Shown here: piece after piece, positions 34,334 through 45,033 of the stretch
Position numbering within the stretch: the stretch's first letter is position 1
How the letters are laid out: the number at the start of each line of letters is the position of its first letter
Source: CAYOFF01 sp964403415
GTDB lineage: Bacteria; Patescibacteriota; Gracilibacteria; Absconditabacterales; Absconditicoccaceae
Direction: 5' to 3'
DNA: 64,000 nucleotides
Assembly: GCA_964403415.1 (NCBI GenBank)
Contig: CAYOFF010000001.1
Span: forward strand, 744,001 to 808,000
Notes under the pieces: generated by a model
The model's database searches: none
What the model saw: only the letters and a program-made list of their open reading frames with translations
What the model was told of the DNA's origin: nothing
Translations under genes and position numbers: made by a program

Positions 34334-34711
34334 ATGATTCGTAGAATATTGATCTCTATCATTGTAAATAGTGTGATTGTCTACCTGGTGACACTTATTG
34401 GTCCCCAGGTAGGCATCCATGGTATGACACTTCAACCCGCCGAATGAGCTAGTCTTTTGTTATTTTTTATCCTTGGTGCGGTCTTTTGGATTTGTTATGA
34501 TGGTGTGAGAGCCTTCTTGGAACTTCTTACAAAACCTCTATCTTGGCTAACGCTGTGACTTACCAATCTTATTATCACTGTGTCTATTCTGTATTTATTT
34601 GCACTTATCGTCAATAGACTAGACCTGGGAGTGAGTATTGTTATGGGAAATTTACGAGAGGTTGTTGTGACGTCACTTGTCATCAGTGTGTGTAATTTAT
34701 TCCTAAAATAG
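34334..34711 (+). CDS. Small membrane protein (phage-holin-4-like shape)
   Basis: The 125-residue protein has about four hydrophobic helices and few charges. Its size and helix spacing resemble the YvlD/phage holin family IV proteins, which are membrane proteins of unclear role, but no diagnostic motif decides this. It lies 33 bp after the FKBP gene and is followed by two more small genes in the same direction, the last one overlapping its neighbour. Confidence 0.6.
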
Positions 34712-34717
34712 TGTTTG

Positions 34718-34954
34718 ATGAAATTCGTTTACCTTTTGATTGGGTGTCTTGGCGTAGTAGCCATTTTGATTCTCTACTTTCAGCTCATAGCTGGTGGAGC
34801 GTACTCTGTATTGTTTTTCAACACATATATATCTATGACAGCATTTACGTTGTATATCATTGCGATTGCTGTGATTACAGGCGTATGTTTTACTTTGGGT
34901 ATATCATGATTTTTATCTTCTTGAGATAACTTAGATGACGACTTTAACGTTTAA
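34718..34954 (+). CDS. Small membrane protein
   Basis: The 78-residue protein has two predicted membrane helices (KFVYLLIGCLGVVAILIL and AFTLYIIAIAVITGVCFTL) with an acidic tail DNLDDDFNV. This resembles LapA-like or small stress membrane proteins in shape only. An in-frame TTG at 34715 is the alternative start. Its 3' end overlaps the next gene by 20 bp, suggesting coupled translation with the HTH-TM protein. Confidence 0.6.
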
Positions 34955-35522
34955 TATGACAAGGGAGCAAGCAGCTGAATACCTGGGCGTTTCCACGAGA
35001 ACAATTGATAGATATGTCAAAAAATGAAAATTGAGCTACAAAAAAATAGCCAACAAGGTTTTGCTCGGCAAGGAGGAAGTTGATTTACTGCAAGGTGATT
35101 TTGAGTTATTGCGTCAGGATGGTATATTGGAGGGGAGTAGAGAGCATGTTGTTGCTGAGAGATCGTCCAATACACCTGTTTCTTCTCATGCAGGACACTC
35201 AGGAAGCACTCGTCCTGAATCAGGTTCAGTGAGAGAGTTCGTGGAGGTCCTTGATAAGAAGGATAGAACAATCGAAGAGAAAAATCAGATGATCTTTTTG
35301 CTTCAACGCAAGATCGGTGAAATGGAGATGCAAATGAAGCAGATGATAGCGCTTCCTGATCATACCTTGCAGAAAGAAGACCTTGTAAAATCACTTCAGC
35401 ACCTTGAATCTCAAAAGCTCAACCTCGAGGATCAGATCAGAAAAGAAAGAATGATGAATGTTATCTTTATCGGCCTAGCGTTGCTAGCTGTTGCTGTGTT
35501 GGTATTCTTTACGATGCAGTAG
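34935..35522 (+). CDS. HTH protein with C-terminal membrane anchor
   Basis: The 195 residues start with a MerR/excisionase-type helix-turn-helix (REQAAEYLGVSTRTIDRYVK). A coiled coil of about 60 residues follows (VLDKKDRTIEEKNQMIFLL), and the C-terminus is one membrane helix (FIGLALLAVAVLVFF). A DNA-binding domain tethered to the membrane is unusual and suggests a role in DNA positioning, or in sensing the envelope. It overlaps the small membrane protein gene upstream. A strong hairpin follows the stop. Confidence 0.75.
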
Positions 35523-35557
35523 GAGAAGGATTACAAACTCATCTAACTAAATAGCAA

Positions 35558-37228
35558 TTAAAGGGGTAGTCATAGCGAATTTCTTTTGCTGACTACTCCT
35601 TTTCATACTCTTGGAATTGTGAGACTCTTGTCGTATTTTGATGCAATCATCTGTGCTCTTGGTGTGGTGCTTGATATGATTGCTATGGTTTCATTTGGAG
35701 AGAACGTATTACGAATTTCTGTAGTAAATCTTCATGTACCAAATATCTCTCAAATCTTTTCCTCACCTGTGGTTGGAAAGATGTCTTGTGGTCGTAGTCA
35801 GGCTATTCTTTGTATCTTGGTAAAGCTGCTTAGATCTGTCAGTGGTATGAAGTGTATCCTTTTCCCTGATCATTCTAATCTGTTGGTATATTCTACTAAT
35901 TTCATGAACCCTGGCTCTGCAAGCATCTCATCATCGATAAAAATAACACTTACTATGCACTCGTCTATTAGCCTTATTGCTTCATTTATAAGAGGAGAGT
36001 CTGCTTGTTTTGCTTTTTCGAGATGATTACGCTCTTGTTGATAACACTGGTAGATGCGTTCTACTAGCGGTATGACCTCAGGGTATGTCTGCTCGTTGTA
36101 TATGCTCTGAACAAATGCTGGCGTATATTCTGGTTCTTCGACCCGTACAATATTCGCATTTACGTGATTAAATGATTTATAGAGAAATGGTGATCATTTT
36201 CGTTGTAACTGGCGAGTCAATAACATCATATTAATCATCATTATCAAGGCTGCTGGAACCTCTACAGGGATCTTTTTCTCAAATCATTTGAGCAAATTTT
36301 CCATAGCCCTCATGAGTCGTACTCTACATACAGTACCCATAACAGGATTTTCAAAAGCTTTTGCCTGTATGTTTTTGATGACAAATGATCACTTTTCTGG
36401 AGGATCTTTGAAATTGGGTGCTTGGGAAAACTCTATCTCAAGCTCGATGCCATATTGGAGGAGAAACCACTTCTTGAATGCATCCATATCTTTGGAAATC
36501 GTCATGTATAGTTCTGGGATCTGTTGTTTTAGAAAAAAACAGGTAATCTGTGGTGCTACTTTCATTATATTTATAAGTGAGGTTGCAGCCTCTTCATATG
36601 AAAATTCTTTGCTCTCGAGCTGCTGTGGGAGAGGAGGTGGCGATGCTGCAGGGGTGGCTGTTTCACCTCATGCCATACCTGTAATACGAGATGGCACACT
36701 GAGGGTGGTTGCAAGTTGCCCTGAGATTTTTCTCTTTACTGAGTCGATTCACCATCATTGACACATGATGTCGAACTTATAGGCTATATATGCTGCGACT
36801 GTGTCTTGATTCTCTGATATCATGTCAGTGGAATTAATTTCTGCTCATGCCGAAAATGGCCCTCAGTCAGATGGTTTTACATACGGTTGAAACGTAAAGT
36901 AACCTACTCTTGGATGTGTTCTAAGCCATTCATTATAGTGTGCGTTACTATCTCCAAACATTTCTACATCAACTCCTGCAAGCACTACATCTCAGGATGT
37001 AATGTTTTTTGCTACACTCATATCGTTTTCTGCCCCTGGCATATCAGGATACCGTCGCGTTACTGCATACCCATAGTTCTCGAGATTTTGTTTAATTTTC
37101 TTTGCAACACCTGATGCTACAAATCTAGAACTACCATAAAGCACAACACGTGGTTGTCCTGTGCGTTCTATGGCATCTACAGTTCGTTGTACCGGCTCAG
37201 TAGAACCATGTCTATCTGAATGTTTCAT
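35558..37228 (-). CDS. Hypothetical protein (556 aa)
   Basis: A 556-codon frame is interrupted only by TGA and ends in TAA. I do not recognise a family. The N-terminus (ERTGQPRVVLYGSSRFVASG) has a GSSRFVASG loop reminiscent of a nucleotide-binding or SGNH-type loop, but with no supporting motif. Around residue 180 lies a Pro/Ala-rich linker. The rest is helical. There is no signal peptide or membrane helix. The frame is long and uses TGA throughout, so the gene is real. Confidence 0.65.
35560..35603. terminator. Bidirectional hairpin between convergent genes
   Basis: AAAGGGGTAGTCA (35560-35572) pairs with TGACTACTCCTTT (35590-35602) over 13 bp with one G-U pair. It lies where the plus-strand HTH gene ends and inside the last codons of the minus-strand gene ending at 35558. 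Confidence 0.75.
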
Positions 37229-37335
37229 CTTTGAGAGAATAAGACATAAACCTTACTTTATTATACTTCTTCCTTGGTATATGTCAATTATTCTGAAGTA
37301 GACGTAAAAGTGTACTATCTATATTTTTGCATATT

Positions 37336-37362
37336 GAAAAACGAGCCAGGGACTGACTCGTT
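37336..37362 (-). terminator. Possible terminator for the small membrane protein gene
   Basis: On the minus strand AACGAG and CTCGTT form a short stem with a following TTTTC. The stem is only 6 bp, so support is weak. Confidence 0.35.
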
Positions 37363-37416
37363 GTTCATGTGTTTCTTGGGATAAGAATAAGATAAGGGCC
37401 GGTTGTTTTTTACGGT

Positions 37417-37689
37417 CTAAATCATGTGTCAATGCAAATGGAGAAGGTCAAGCACTATAGATGCCTTAAAGATAAAAGGCGCTACCATCATCACACCAAC
37501 GACAATTACGACGTTGATGAACTTGTGAATTCGTGCCTGGGCGCTCTCCATGGCTTCATACTCGCCAGATTTTCTTACAAGAAACCTTTCCAGGAATGAA
37601 ACCGTTTGTTTCATTGCCAACCCAAGGAAGATTAAACATACTCCCAGGACGGCTACCGCGATGATTAGTACTGCAGTTTGTTTTTCCAT
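37417..37689 (-). CDS. Small two-helix membrane protein
   Basis: The 90-residue protein has two predicted membrane helices (TAVLIIAVAVLGVCLIFLGLA and NVVIVVGVMMVAPFIF) with a charged loop. Read with code 25 it ends DLLHLHGHMI before TAG; with the standard code it would stop four residues earlier. Function unknown. It stands alone. The 319 bp upstream (37690-38008) contain no gene; the only structure I see there is the pair of direct repeats near 37940-37979. Confidence 0.65.
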
Positions 37690-37939
37690 GCTTTTTTGTT
37701 TTTTTGTTACGAGTTTTAATTACACCCTTTCTATATCTTTTATTTGTGTTATGTCAATATCTTTTGTTTGAGTCGTCTCCGATTATAACCTCAGTACATC
37801 ATTTCCTTTTTTCAAAATTGAGGGGAGTGGCTGTTTCAAAAAAACTGATATTCTTTTTTGAAGTACAAATGTGATGCATTAAGATGTTTTTTTCTTGAAA
37901 CTGAAACGAAAAATCCTAGAACCGTGCTATGTGGTATTT

Positions 37940-37979
37940 TTGGACTATTCCATATATCTTATTATATTGGACTATTCCA
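37940..37979 (+). repeat. Twin operator-like direct repeats TTGGACTATTCCA
   Basis: TTGGACTATTCCA occurs at 37940-37952 and again at 37967-37979, 27 bp apart (about 2.5 turns). The repeat is itself partly palindromic (TGGA...TCCA). It lies 30-70 bp before the DUF134 gene, so autoregulation by that DNA-binding protein is likely. Confidence 0.55.
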
Positions 37980-38008
37980 AAAATAGATTTATCTTGTCAA
38001 GTCCTGTC

Positions 38009-38407
38009 ATGCCTACTACTATTGCTGATTTTACGTTTGCCGCTTCTCTTCTTTCAAAAAATACATGAGATGTTTCCATTTCTAATGAAACACATACATC
38101 CAAAAGATGAAGAAAGAAAAAACCTAGAGCCATCAACTATACCCCTACCCTGACTATATGGCAGCCCCTTGATGGACTTGTTGATTCTCTCTCAGTCAGA
38201 CTCAGCCACGATGAATTAGAAGCTCTGAGACTCAAATACATCAATAAGCTAGGCATTGTTACGGCAGCAAAACAGATGCAAATCTCAAAATCTTTGTTTG
38301 CATCGATAGTCATACAGGCGGCGACTAAGGTAACACAAGCCTTGGTCTATGGCAAAAGGCTTGAAATAGAGCTTGGGAACCCGGATTTTGAGCCACCATT
38401 ATTCTAA
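38009..38407 (+). CDS. DUF134/UPF0251 DNA-binding protein
   Basis: The 132-residue protein matches the DUF134 pattern: an HDELEALRLKYINKLGIVTA helix, the HTH AAKQMQISKSLFASIVIQA, and TKVTQALVYGKRLEIE. Members are small HTH proteins related to sigma-70 region 4. The N-terminal extension of about 35 residues is basic (KRGRKKKPRA) and may add DNA contacts; two TGA codons fall there. Twin repeats upstream are candidate operators, and a strong hairpin follows. Confidence 0.78.
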
Positions 38408-38422
38408 TCCTCTTTCGTCTTG

Positions 38423-38458
38423 ATCTGGTTGTGATAATTCATATTATCGTAACCAGAT
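38423..38458. terminator. Strong hairpin after the DUF134 gene
   Basis: ATCTGGTTGTGATAAT (38423-38438) pairs with 38443-38458 over 16 bp with two mismatches and a 4-nt loop. There is no clean T-tract on either side. Confidence 0.5.
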
Positions 38459-38472
38459 ACATATAGGCGCAT

Positions 38473-39645
38473 ATGACTTTTGTGTTTTTCGGCTTTCTTA
38501 TGTCAGTTTCTAAAGTTCCTTCTTCTTCACACAATTGATCTCTTGAATCACGCACGCAATGAAATGCTGTCGTATGGAGTTTTTTGTTTTGTGTTGTACT
38601 GGTTGTGGCGTGATGCAAGACGCAATTGGCTCGTGTCTTATCAAAAGAGCCTAGATCCAAGGAACTTTCTCTCTATGTACAGACCTTTATAGGCCAACAC
38701 AAGCACCTTCTCGATGCTTGAGACGCTGTGTCTATAGACCACATTGTCATGCATCCATTTTTTTCGTTATATGCCGTACTTACTTCGGAAGAAAAAATGC
38801 GCCTTATGGAGACTGCTAATCAGACCGATGTTGAGGCACTTTTTGTGGATGTAGCAAATAGATACAATACTGAGCTTGAGCTGGTGCTCCACTCCTCTTT
38901 TGATCTCCAGAAAGACGCTGAGTCTGCGATTTTGAAAAATAGAACATGATATACATGACTTCTTGAGCTTGTTCAAGAGTATGAAACCTTCAAAACACTT
39001 ACTACCACTCCCCTCTTTGTCTTACCTGGACTGGAGAACTCTCAGCACGCTGCATCTGATAGCAATCCCGACGAAAATACTACTGAACAACAGAATGTGC
39101 AGCTCCTTGCTCATCTCCTCGAGATAACTTGCTGAGCACAGCCATTTCTCTGGACAGAGAGCGTATATAGTGATAAATGACGAGTTTCGTACAAGGACGT
39201 ATATGCTATACAATCAGCTACTGATGGACAAGATACAGTTGCTATATCATGATGACTGAGTAGCCAGTGCATTCCCATGATGACTGCGTGACTCATGTGA
39301 GATATATCTGCATCATGAGGTAACGTCCGTGGTAGCTCTCCGGTCTTCTCTTTGACTGATGGAGCTTCTTTGTCTTCCAGAGATGTAAGAAAATATCTTG
39401 TCGGTAAATATAGTTTTAGAGAGGGATATCCTACAGCAGCGACAACAAGAAATGATGGTGCCGCCGTAACGGCGCCGTTTTCTTCGTATACAGATTTGCT
39501 TGCTTCGATTGTTTCTGAACGTGCGCATCTTTGGAAAGTGAACTATGATGCATATCGCAGAACACTCAAAAATCCAGATTTCCAAAACCTTCAACATTGA
39601 GCTTACAAAAAAGCGCCTTCGCGTAGACATATCGTTCGTCCATAA
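38473..39645 (+). CDS. Putative lipoprotein of unknown function
   Basis: The 390-residue protein has one N-terminal hydrophobic helix ending in a lipobox-like VVAGC (Cys48, or Cys39 if translation starts at the later ATG 38500). The rest is soluble with conserved-looking helices and about 17 TGA glycines, an unusually high density. I recognise no family. It lies just before a tyrosine recombinase and may belong to an integrated element. Confidence 0.65.
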
Positions 39646-39668
39646 ATTTATCTTTTTGATTTTCTTCT

Positions 39669-40805
39669 ATGCCAAGAACTAAGATAGCAAAGACGCCAGT
39701 TCCAAAAACACCAGCAAAAACATCTCTTGTTGCCAAGCGCACAGCGCCTTCACATGCGTCGTCGCTGTGACGTTCTCTCGGTGGTGGTTCTGCTACTGAT
39801 TTTGGGACAAGACAACTGGTGGATGTGCTGCAGGAGTTCCTACGTAGCAAGAAATCATCCCAGACACAGAGAGCGTATTTTCGTGATGTCTCTGATTTCT
39901 TTGCGTTTGTAGAGATCTATACACTTGATGATCTCAAACGCTATCCGGTTATCGACCTCTCTAACCAACTGTTAGCATATACCGAACAGTTCAAAAAATC
40001 CGACACGTACCGTACCGATAGAGTCCTCAATCCAAGAACAATAAATAGAAAAGCATATGCGGTGTCGTCGTTTTTTGAATATTTGGTGGCGCATTATGGA
40101 TATCCACGTAATCCGGTGGCAGTTTTCACTCCCTATAGCACACCACAGAAAACTTCTACCGACGACCTGACGCAGCCAGAATTTCAGGCACTTTGGAGAC
40201 ATGTGATGGACCAACTCTCCACCTCCTCTACCAAGTGACTCTCACAGCAACTGGCTGCTCACCAACAAGCCATTATCTTCAGTTTTCTCATGCTTTCACT
40301 CAGAAGAAATGAGGTAGCCAACCTGAGATGGGACGATCGAAACACAAAGAACAATACGATTACGGTTTTTGGCAAGGGGCAGAAGCTCAAGTATATTCCC
40401 CTTCCGTCACACAGCATTGCACTCCTGACTGAATTTCAGCGTCTAAAATCTGAAGCGTCACTTGAATCCGCATATATTCTCTCTCCACTCCAGAACCATT
40501 CTACCGATGACCTCATGAAACCAATCACCCCTTCATATATTTTTAAAATTGTTCAAAAAATCACCAAACTCCTCCAAGAGACCGGCAAAATCGACCCTGA
40601 CAAAAACATCACTCCTCACTCGTTTAGAACGACCTTTGTGAAGTTTGCACTTGAGAACAAGTATACCGACATAGAGATCATGAATGCAACCGGCCATAGT
40701 ACCAGTGCAATGATCAAGTATTACGATAGTAGATCCCCTATTGATGCAAATGCAGCCAAAATGATGAGTGATATGATGGGCGATGAAGAGGAAAATGATG
40801 AGTAG
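39669..40805 (+). CDS. Tyrosine recombinase (XerC/XerD-like)
   Basis: The 378-residue protein has an N-terminal SAM-like core-binding domain (residues about 55-150, DVLQEFLRSKKSSQTQRAYF) and a catalytic domain. Catalytic residues in order: Arg (LSLRRNEVANLRW), Lys (FGKGQKLKYIPLP), His-x-x-Arg (TPHSFRTTFVKFAL), His (TGHSTSAM) and Tyr (IKYYDSR). The N-terminal 50 residues are basic and low complexity. It could be the dif recombinase or an integrase; the neighbouring genes are unknown and no tRNA or att duplication is visible. Confidence 0.87.
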
Positions 40806-40899
40806 TGACAAAAAAGAAAGATAACTTCTCGTATTTTATCTCTTGCTAAATCTTTTACGAAGGATATTTGCGAAGCATTTATCTTTTGTCTGATATACT

Positions 40900-41148
40900 A
40901 TGGGTAACGTGCCTGAAAAGACCGCCGAGGGCAGTAATGTTGTTTTGCGTGCAGTTTCGGCTGTCGTGAGGCTTTGATGGAATGCAGCTGAGAGGCTTCA
41001 AGCGGTCTTTGCTGAAAATACTGCAAGTCGTCCAACTCAGGATGTTTTCACTCCTGATCAACCGCTATGTGAGAGATGCAAACGCCAAGGCGTTCATAGC
41101 TGTAGTTGTGATAGGGGTGATCCTATGTGGAATCAAGTAAAAATATAA
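40900..41148 (+). CDS. Small cysteine-rich protein
   Basis: The 82-residue protein has an amphipathic helical start and a C-terminal cluster CERCKRQGVHSCSCDRGD with four Cys and one His, which looks like a small zinc-binding knuckle. A single TGA codon occurs in VVRLGWNAA. There is no known family. It lies between the recombinase and a convergent histidine phosphatase gene. Confidence 0.55.
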
Positions 41149-41164
41149 TTCTTTTCCTACGTTA

Positions 41165-41674
41165 TTACTTTTTGTTGGAATCATTTGTATCTAGTGGCTC
41201 CCCATATTCGTTGGTAACATCACCATGTTCATAGTATTTGTGTACTTTTGCAAATGAGTCTTTCTTAATGGATGCTCGCCACTTTGCTGTTAATCTTAGT
41301 ACATCTGCATGACTAATTAGTATATGAGCCTCTTTTTTTCAAGGCTTATTTTTTAGAAAAAAGTTTCTGACAGTTTTTTCTGTTACGTCTTTCAGAATTT
41401 CTAGATCTTCTCTATGTTTCAGAAACGAATGTGGTTTTACCTCTTTGATCGTCAATTTTTGAGAAAGTTCCTGCTTGATAATATACGCACTTTCTTCTCA
41501 TCTTTTCATGGGGGTATGCAATATAGTTACCTCCATAGGTGATTTTACGGCAAGGATCTTTGCTAATATTTTTCCTGCTGCATTGCGCACTTGTTCTACT
41601 CCCAATACTGTCAGACTTCAGCCTTCCTCTTTGTCTGATTCGTGATCCTCTCCATGCCTCATCAGAAACCTCAT
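41165..41674 (-). CDS. Histidine phosphatase superfamily protein (paralogue 1)
   Basis: The 169-residue protein has the catalytic MRHGE motif at the N-terminus, HTPMKRGEESA and ISHADVLRL with the second His. It resembles SixA-like phosphatases. Two close relatives lie at 61003-61542 and 61608-62108. The C-terminus HGDVTNEYGEPL is shared with paralogue 2 and suggests a family-specific tail. It follows caspase-like protein A on the same strand. Substrate unknown. A longer frame from 41926 exists, but the ATG at 41674 matches both paralogues. Confidence 0.85.
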
Positions 41675-41846
41675 ACCACTCATTCTTGTAAAAGGAAAAT
41701 TAAAGCATTTTCTCACCACATACAGTATTTTGTGGATGTAAATACTCCCCTTTTCTGTCTTTACAAGACGCAATCTTAATACTATACTATCATATTTTTT
41801 GTGACAATTCGAAGATTGCTCTTTAGAAGCCGTATACTTCTTACTT

Positions 41847-43646
41847 TTATTTCCGCTTTCCTCCTTTCTTCTTTGTAATATATCATCCTTCTGTAGCATG
41901 CAGCTCCAGCCAGACATTTCATTCAAAAGCTCCTTCTTGGATATTCATACTTGAGCGGCCTTCTAGCCCCGATATATATTCAAAGTAAAGTGGTTGTGTT
42001 ACTAAACATTCTACAAGCGCGGTACCCGTACTAGTAACATCTCAGGCATGACACGAGTTGAGTATAAGTTCACCACCGTACATTGGATCGTTCGCGGCGT
42101 TTGTACTATCTGTACTGATACTAAAAAGACGCGCTATATCCTGACAACTCAGTATAGATCCTTTCGCTCATTCTATACCACCTTGCTTGATGCCATGTCC
42201 ATTGAGTAATCTATACGCAGGCTTAATATTGTTTTTTCTGAGTAATGCGTTTGCTTGCGCTATATCTTCTACATTTTTTCGCTGTCGTCGAAGTACCGTA
42301 AAATTATCAAAATCAAAATCCGGTCTCATAAACGATCCGTTTCCATCATGTTCGGCTGCATAGATAACTATGATAGGCTTTTTTGAAATAAGACTTGTAT
42401 CTCAACGTTCTAGTGCACGTCTATGTTCTGCTACTTTTTCTCGGAATACTGTAGATCGCCCATACTCTACCCTAGTTATTCACCACCTTGCAAGGTCTGT
42501 TTGCGTCGTATCAGAAAGCACCGGTTCACCCTCTATACCATTGATGTCATAGCTGCTGAACTGTACTCTACGCTCGTAAGGATTGATGGCTACGCATCTA
42601 TCTCCTTCTAGGGCAAATTTTCGTATATTTCCGCGTCTTATTATTTTGGGGTCGTCTGGTAGAGGATTGCCCCGTGCGTCATGAGCAAATACCATTTTCC
42701 CGAGATTTATATACTTTCCAAAACTATCTTGCATGATGAGATACCCATTTTTGTCCACGAGATATCCTCTGTTGTTGAGCATGCCTCTTTCACGTTCATC
42801 GTAATCAGAGACAGGGACTTGTCACTGCGGGATTTCTTTGGGTATTTTAGCCGGTTCTTTGGTTCCTACGTGTACATCTTTTCCATCCCATCTAAATGAG
42901 ATCTCGTCACTATCTCTGTACTCACCTACTTGTACTTTTGTAAGTATTTCTCGTTCAAATGTAGCTACATATACACTATCTCCTGCATAAACAAGTCGTA
43001 ATGCTTCATGATCAGCATCATCTGTGGTTGCTATATATTGTATAGGCGCTGATATTCCTAATTGTTCACTCAACAAGAGCCCCTCTTTGGGCCATCGATA
43101 CTCCTTTTGATGAGAACATCATGCATCATCTGTCACATGCAGTCCGATAAACATTCCTGATGGCGTCCGGTGTCATTTTTCTACACTTAGGACCCCGCTT
43201 GGCGTCTGGAGAATGGACACTTGTGTAGGAGCATCTGCGTCTATCGTAATTGCAGTGCCGTTGGTATAGAGGATACATTGGTTGTGTATCGTATTTTTAC
43301 TTATCCATGCATATGAGATCGATGTCTCGTAGCGTCATGTTACTTTTTCAAAAATACCCTGTCTTCGTAGTTCGTCTTCTACCAGAGTACGTATATTGCT
43401 TGTGTCTATTCGCAGTGGATTGTCACACAGGACAACGTCTTCTATATGATATCCCTTTTGTTCATTGGTCGGACGTATAGTCGTCATTAGTGTATCCTGA
43501 AGGGTTTTCCCTGTTTTATCTTTGATGTTTTGTGCGTATGCTCAGAGGGGGGCAAGTAACGACAATAAAAGATTCGTCACCAAAAGTAGTCCTGCGGGAC
43601 TGTATATGCTGTGTATAGGATGTTTGGTGGATTGTGATAAGATCAT
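41847..43646 (-). CDS. Exported caspase-like (clan CD) protein A
   Basis: The 599-residue protein has a signal peptide (LLLVTNLLLSLLAPLGAYA-Q). The C-terminal third reads like a clan CD cysteine peptidase: a strand, then NGHGIKQGG with His484, and 48 residues later LILNSCHAGD with Cys532, the usual His-then-Cys order of caspase, gingipain and CHAT folds. A strand YIAYAAEHD-like segment precedes it (IIVIYAAEHDGNG). The first 400 residues are beta-rich. It is a clear paralogue of protein B (56430-59270): both share GEPV.SD, RW/RLGI and LVEC segments. Peptidase activity is inferred. Confidence 0.7.
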
Positions 43647-43658
43647 GTATATGAGGAT

Positions 43659-44867
43659 TTAATTCGCTGTTGTTGTTTGATTTCTTTGTCTAAGTGCTTT
43701 TGCAAATGATTTGCCGACATTGAGATAGTCTTGAGCGATAGCTTGTTGTTGCTCTGGCGACAAAAACTTGGGATAGTCTGTTTCTATGGATGATCCCACC
43801 TCTGCCAAAAGCTCGCCATAGACACTTGCTTCTATCATATTAGTCCTTTCTTGTGGATCAATGCTTTGTTCTTGACTCAGGTAATCGATACAGTAGTTTT
43901 TGTAACTTTCTTCAAAGATAGGACTCTGTGAAATATATGCTATCAGCTCTTCGTTTGTGCCTTGTAGGAGTTGGTTTCTTAGGTCCTTATGTCTTTTGAG
44001 AGCGCCTTGGACATCATGTACTACTTGAGGGTCACCATATGTTGTAAAGATGTGTCGAGCGAACTTGCTATTGAACATATATCCTCCATGCTGCTGTGTT
44101 TGCTCAGCGTAGATCTGTGACTGACAGTACAGTATCACATCGTTGGTAAATAAGGTAAAGTCCGTCACCCTTCATCAGTTTTGGACAATGGTAGCGATAC
44201 TTGCTGCATTACTCAAAAATTCGTTTGCCTCATGCTCGGTGGCTGTTCGCTTGGGGGTGTGGATCTCCTCGTCCTCATCCTGCTCTACCAGTCATTCTTT
44301 GGCAGCAATCATATGAAGGAGTTCATTTGCGACTATTTTTTTATCAATGCACTCCTCAGGTCTTACTGCGCCAACTCAGAGTATTGATCCTCATTTCTGG
44401 TCAGGATTAACAAAATCTACGAGATAGAGTTCGATATGTTCGTATGCTTTGAGATCAGTAATTCCCAAAAGATCTACTATAGCTGGATAATCAGCGAGTG
44501 ATACAGTAAATTTTCCTGTAATTCTAGAAAAGAGTTTTGTGCCCAAAGATACTCATTCTAGGAAGTACCCGTGCTTCAATCCATAGAGAAATAGTATGGA
44601 AAACATGCGTGATCCTTTATCTCCTCTATGATGAGCTGGAAGTTGCACTTGTTCGCAGAATCATTTGAAATCTGTCCTTTCGCGTAGGAGTTTGTTGTAT
44701 ATGAATGTACACCTTCTCTCGACTGATCGATCTTCAAACTCTGGGTAATCAATCCCATTTACAAAAAAGTTTTCGAAGTACGGTTCTCCTCTGCCATCAA
44801 AGTATGTTAATCATTGCACGTCTAAGTTTGTACAGAGTTTTTTCTCTGTATTATAGGTACATGACAT
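43659..44867 (-). CDS. Hypothetical protein beside caspase-like protein A
   Basis: The 402-residue frame ends 12 bp before the start of protein A, so the two are probably co-translated. I do not recognise it. Around the middle is VANELLHMIAAKE, similar in spacing to a zincin HExxH but with Asn for the first His, and an acidic run EQDEDEEIH. The N-terminus is uncertain: the frame stays open further upstream, with an ATG at 44924 as well. No signal peptide is obvious. Confidence 0.55.
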
Positions 44868-45033
44868 ATATGACAAAGTCACAAGTCAAAGCGTGGCTCG
44901 TGTACGTGGGGTATTTAGGCGCATTTCATGGAGGGACAAATGAATTGGTTTTCTATATCTTTTTCCCTTGTTTAGTCAATATGAGGATGGATCTAAGGAA
45001 TTCAGTTCCCTTGAAATATAGGGAGATGGACAA

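Noticed and set aside
41675..41926. N-terminal extension of histidine phosphatase paralogue 1
   Set aside because: Both paralogues start directly at the MRHGE strand, and the extension overlaps the end of caspase-like protein A.
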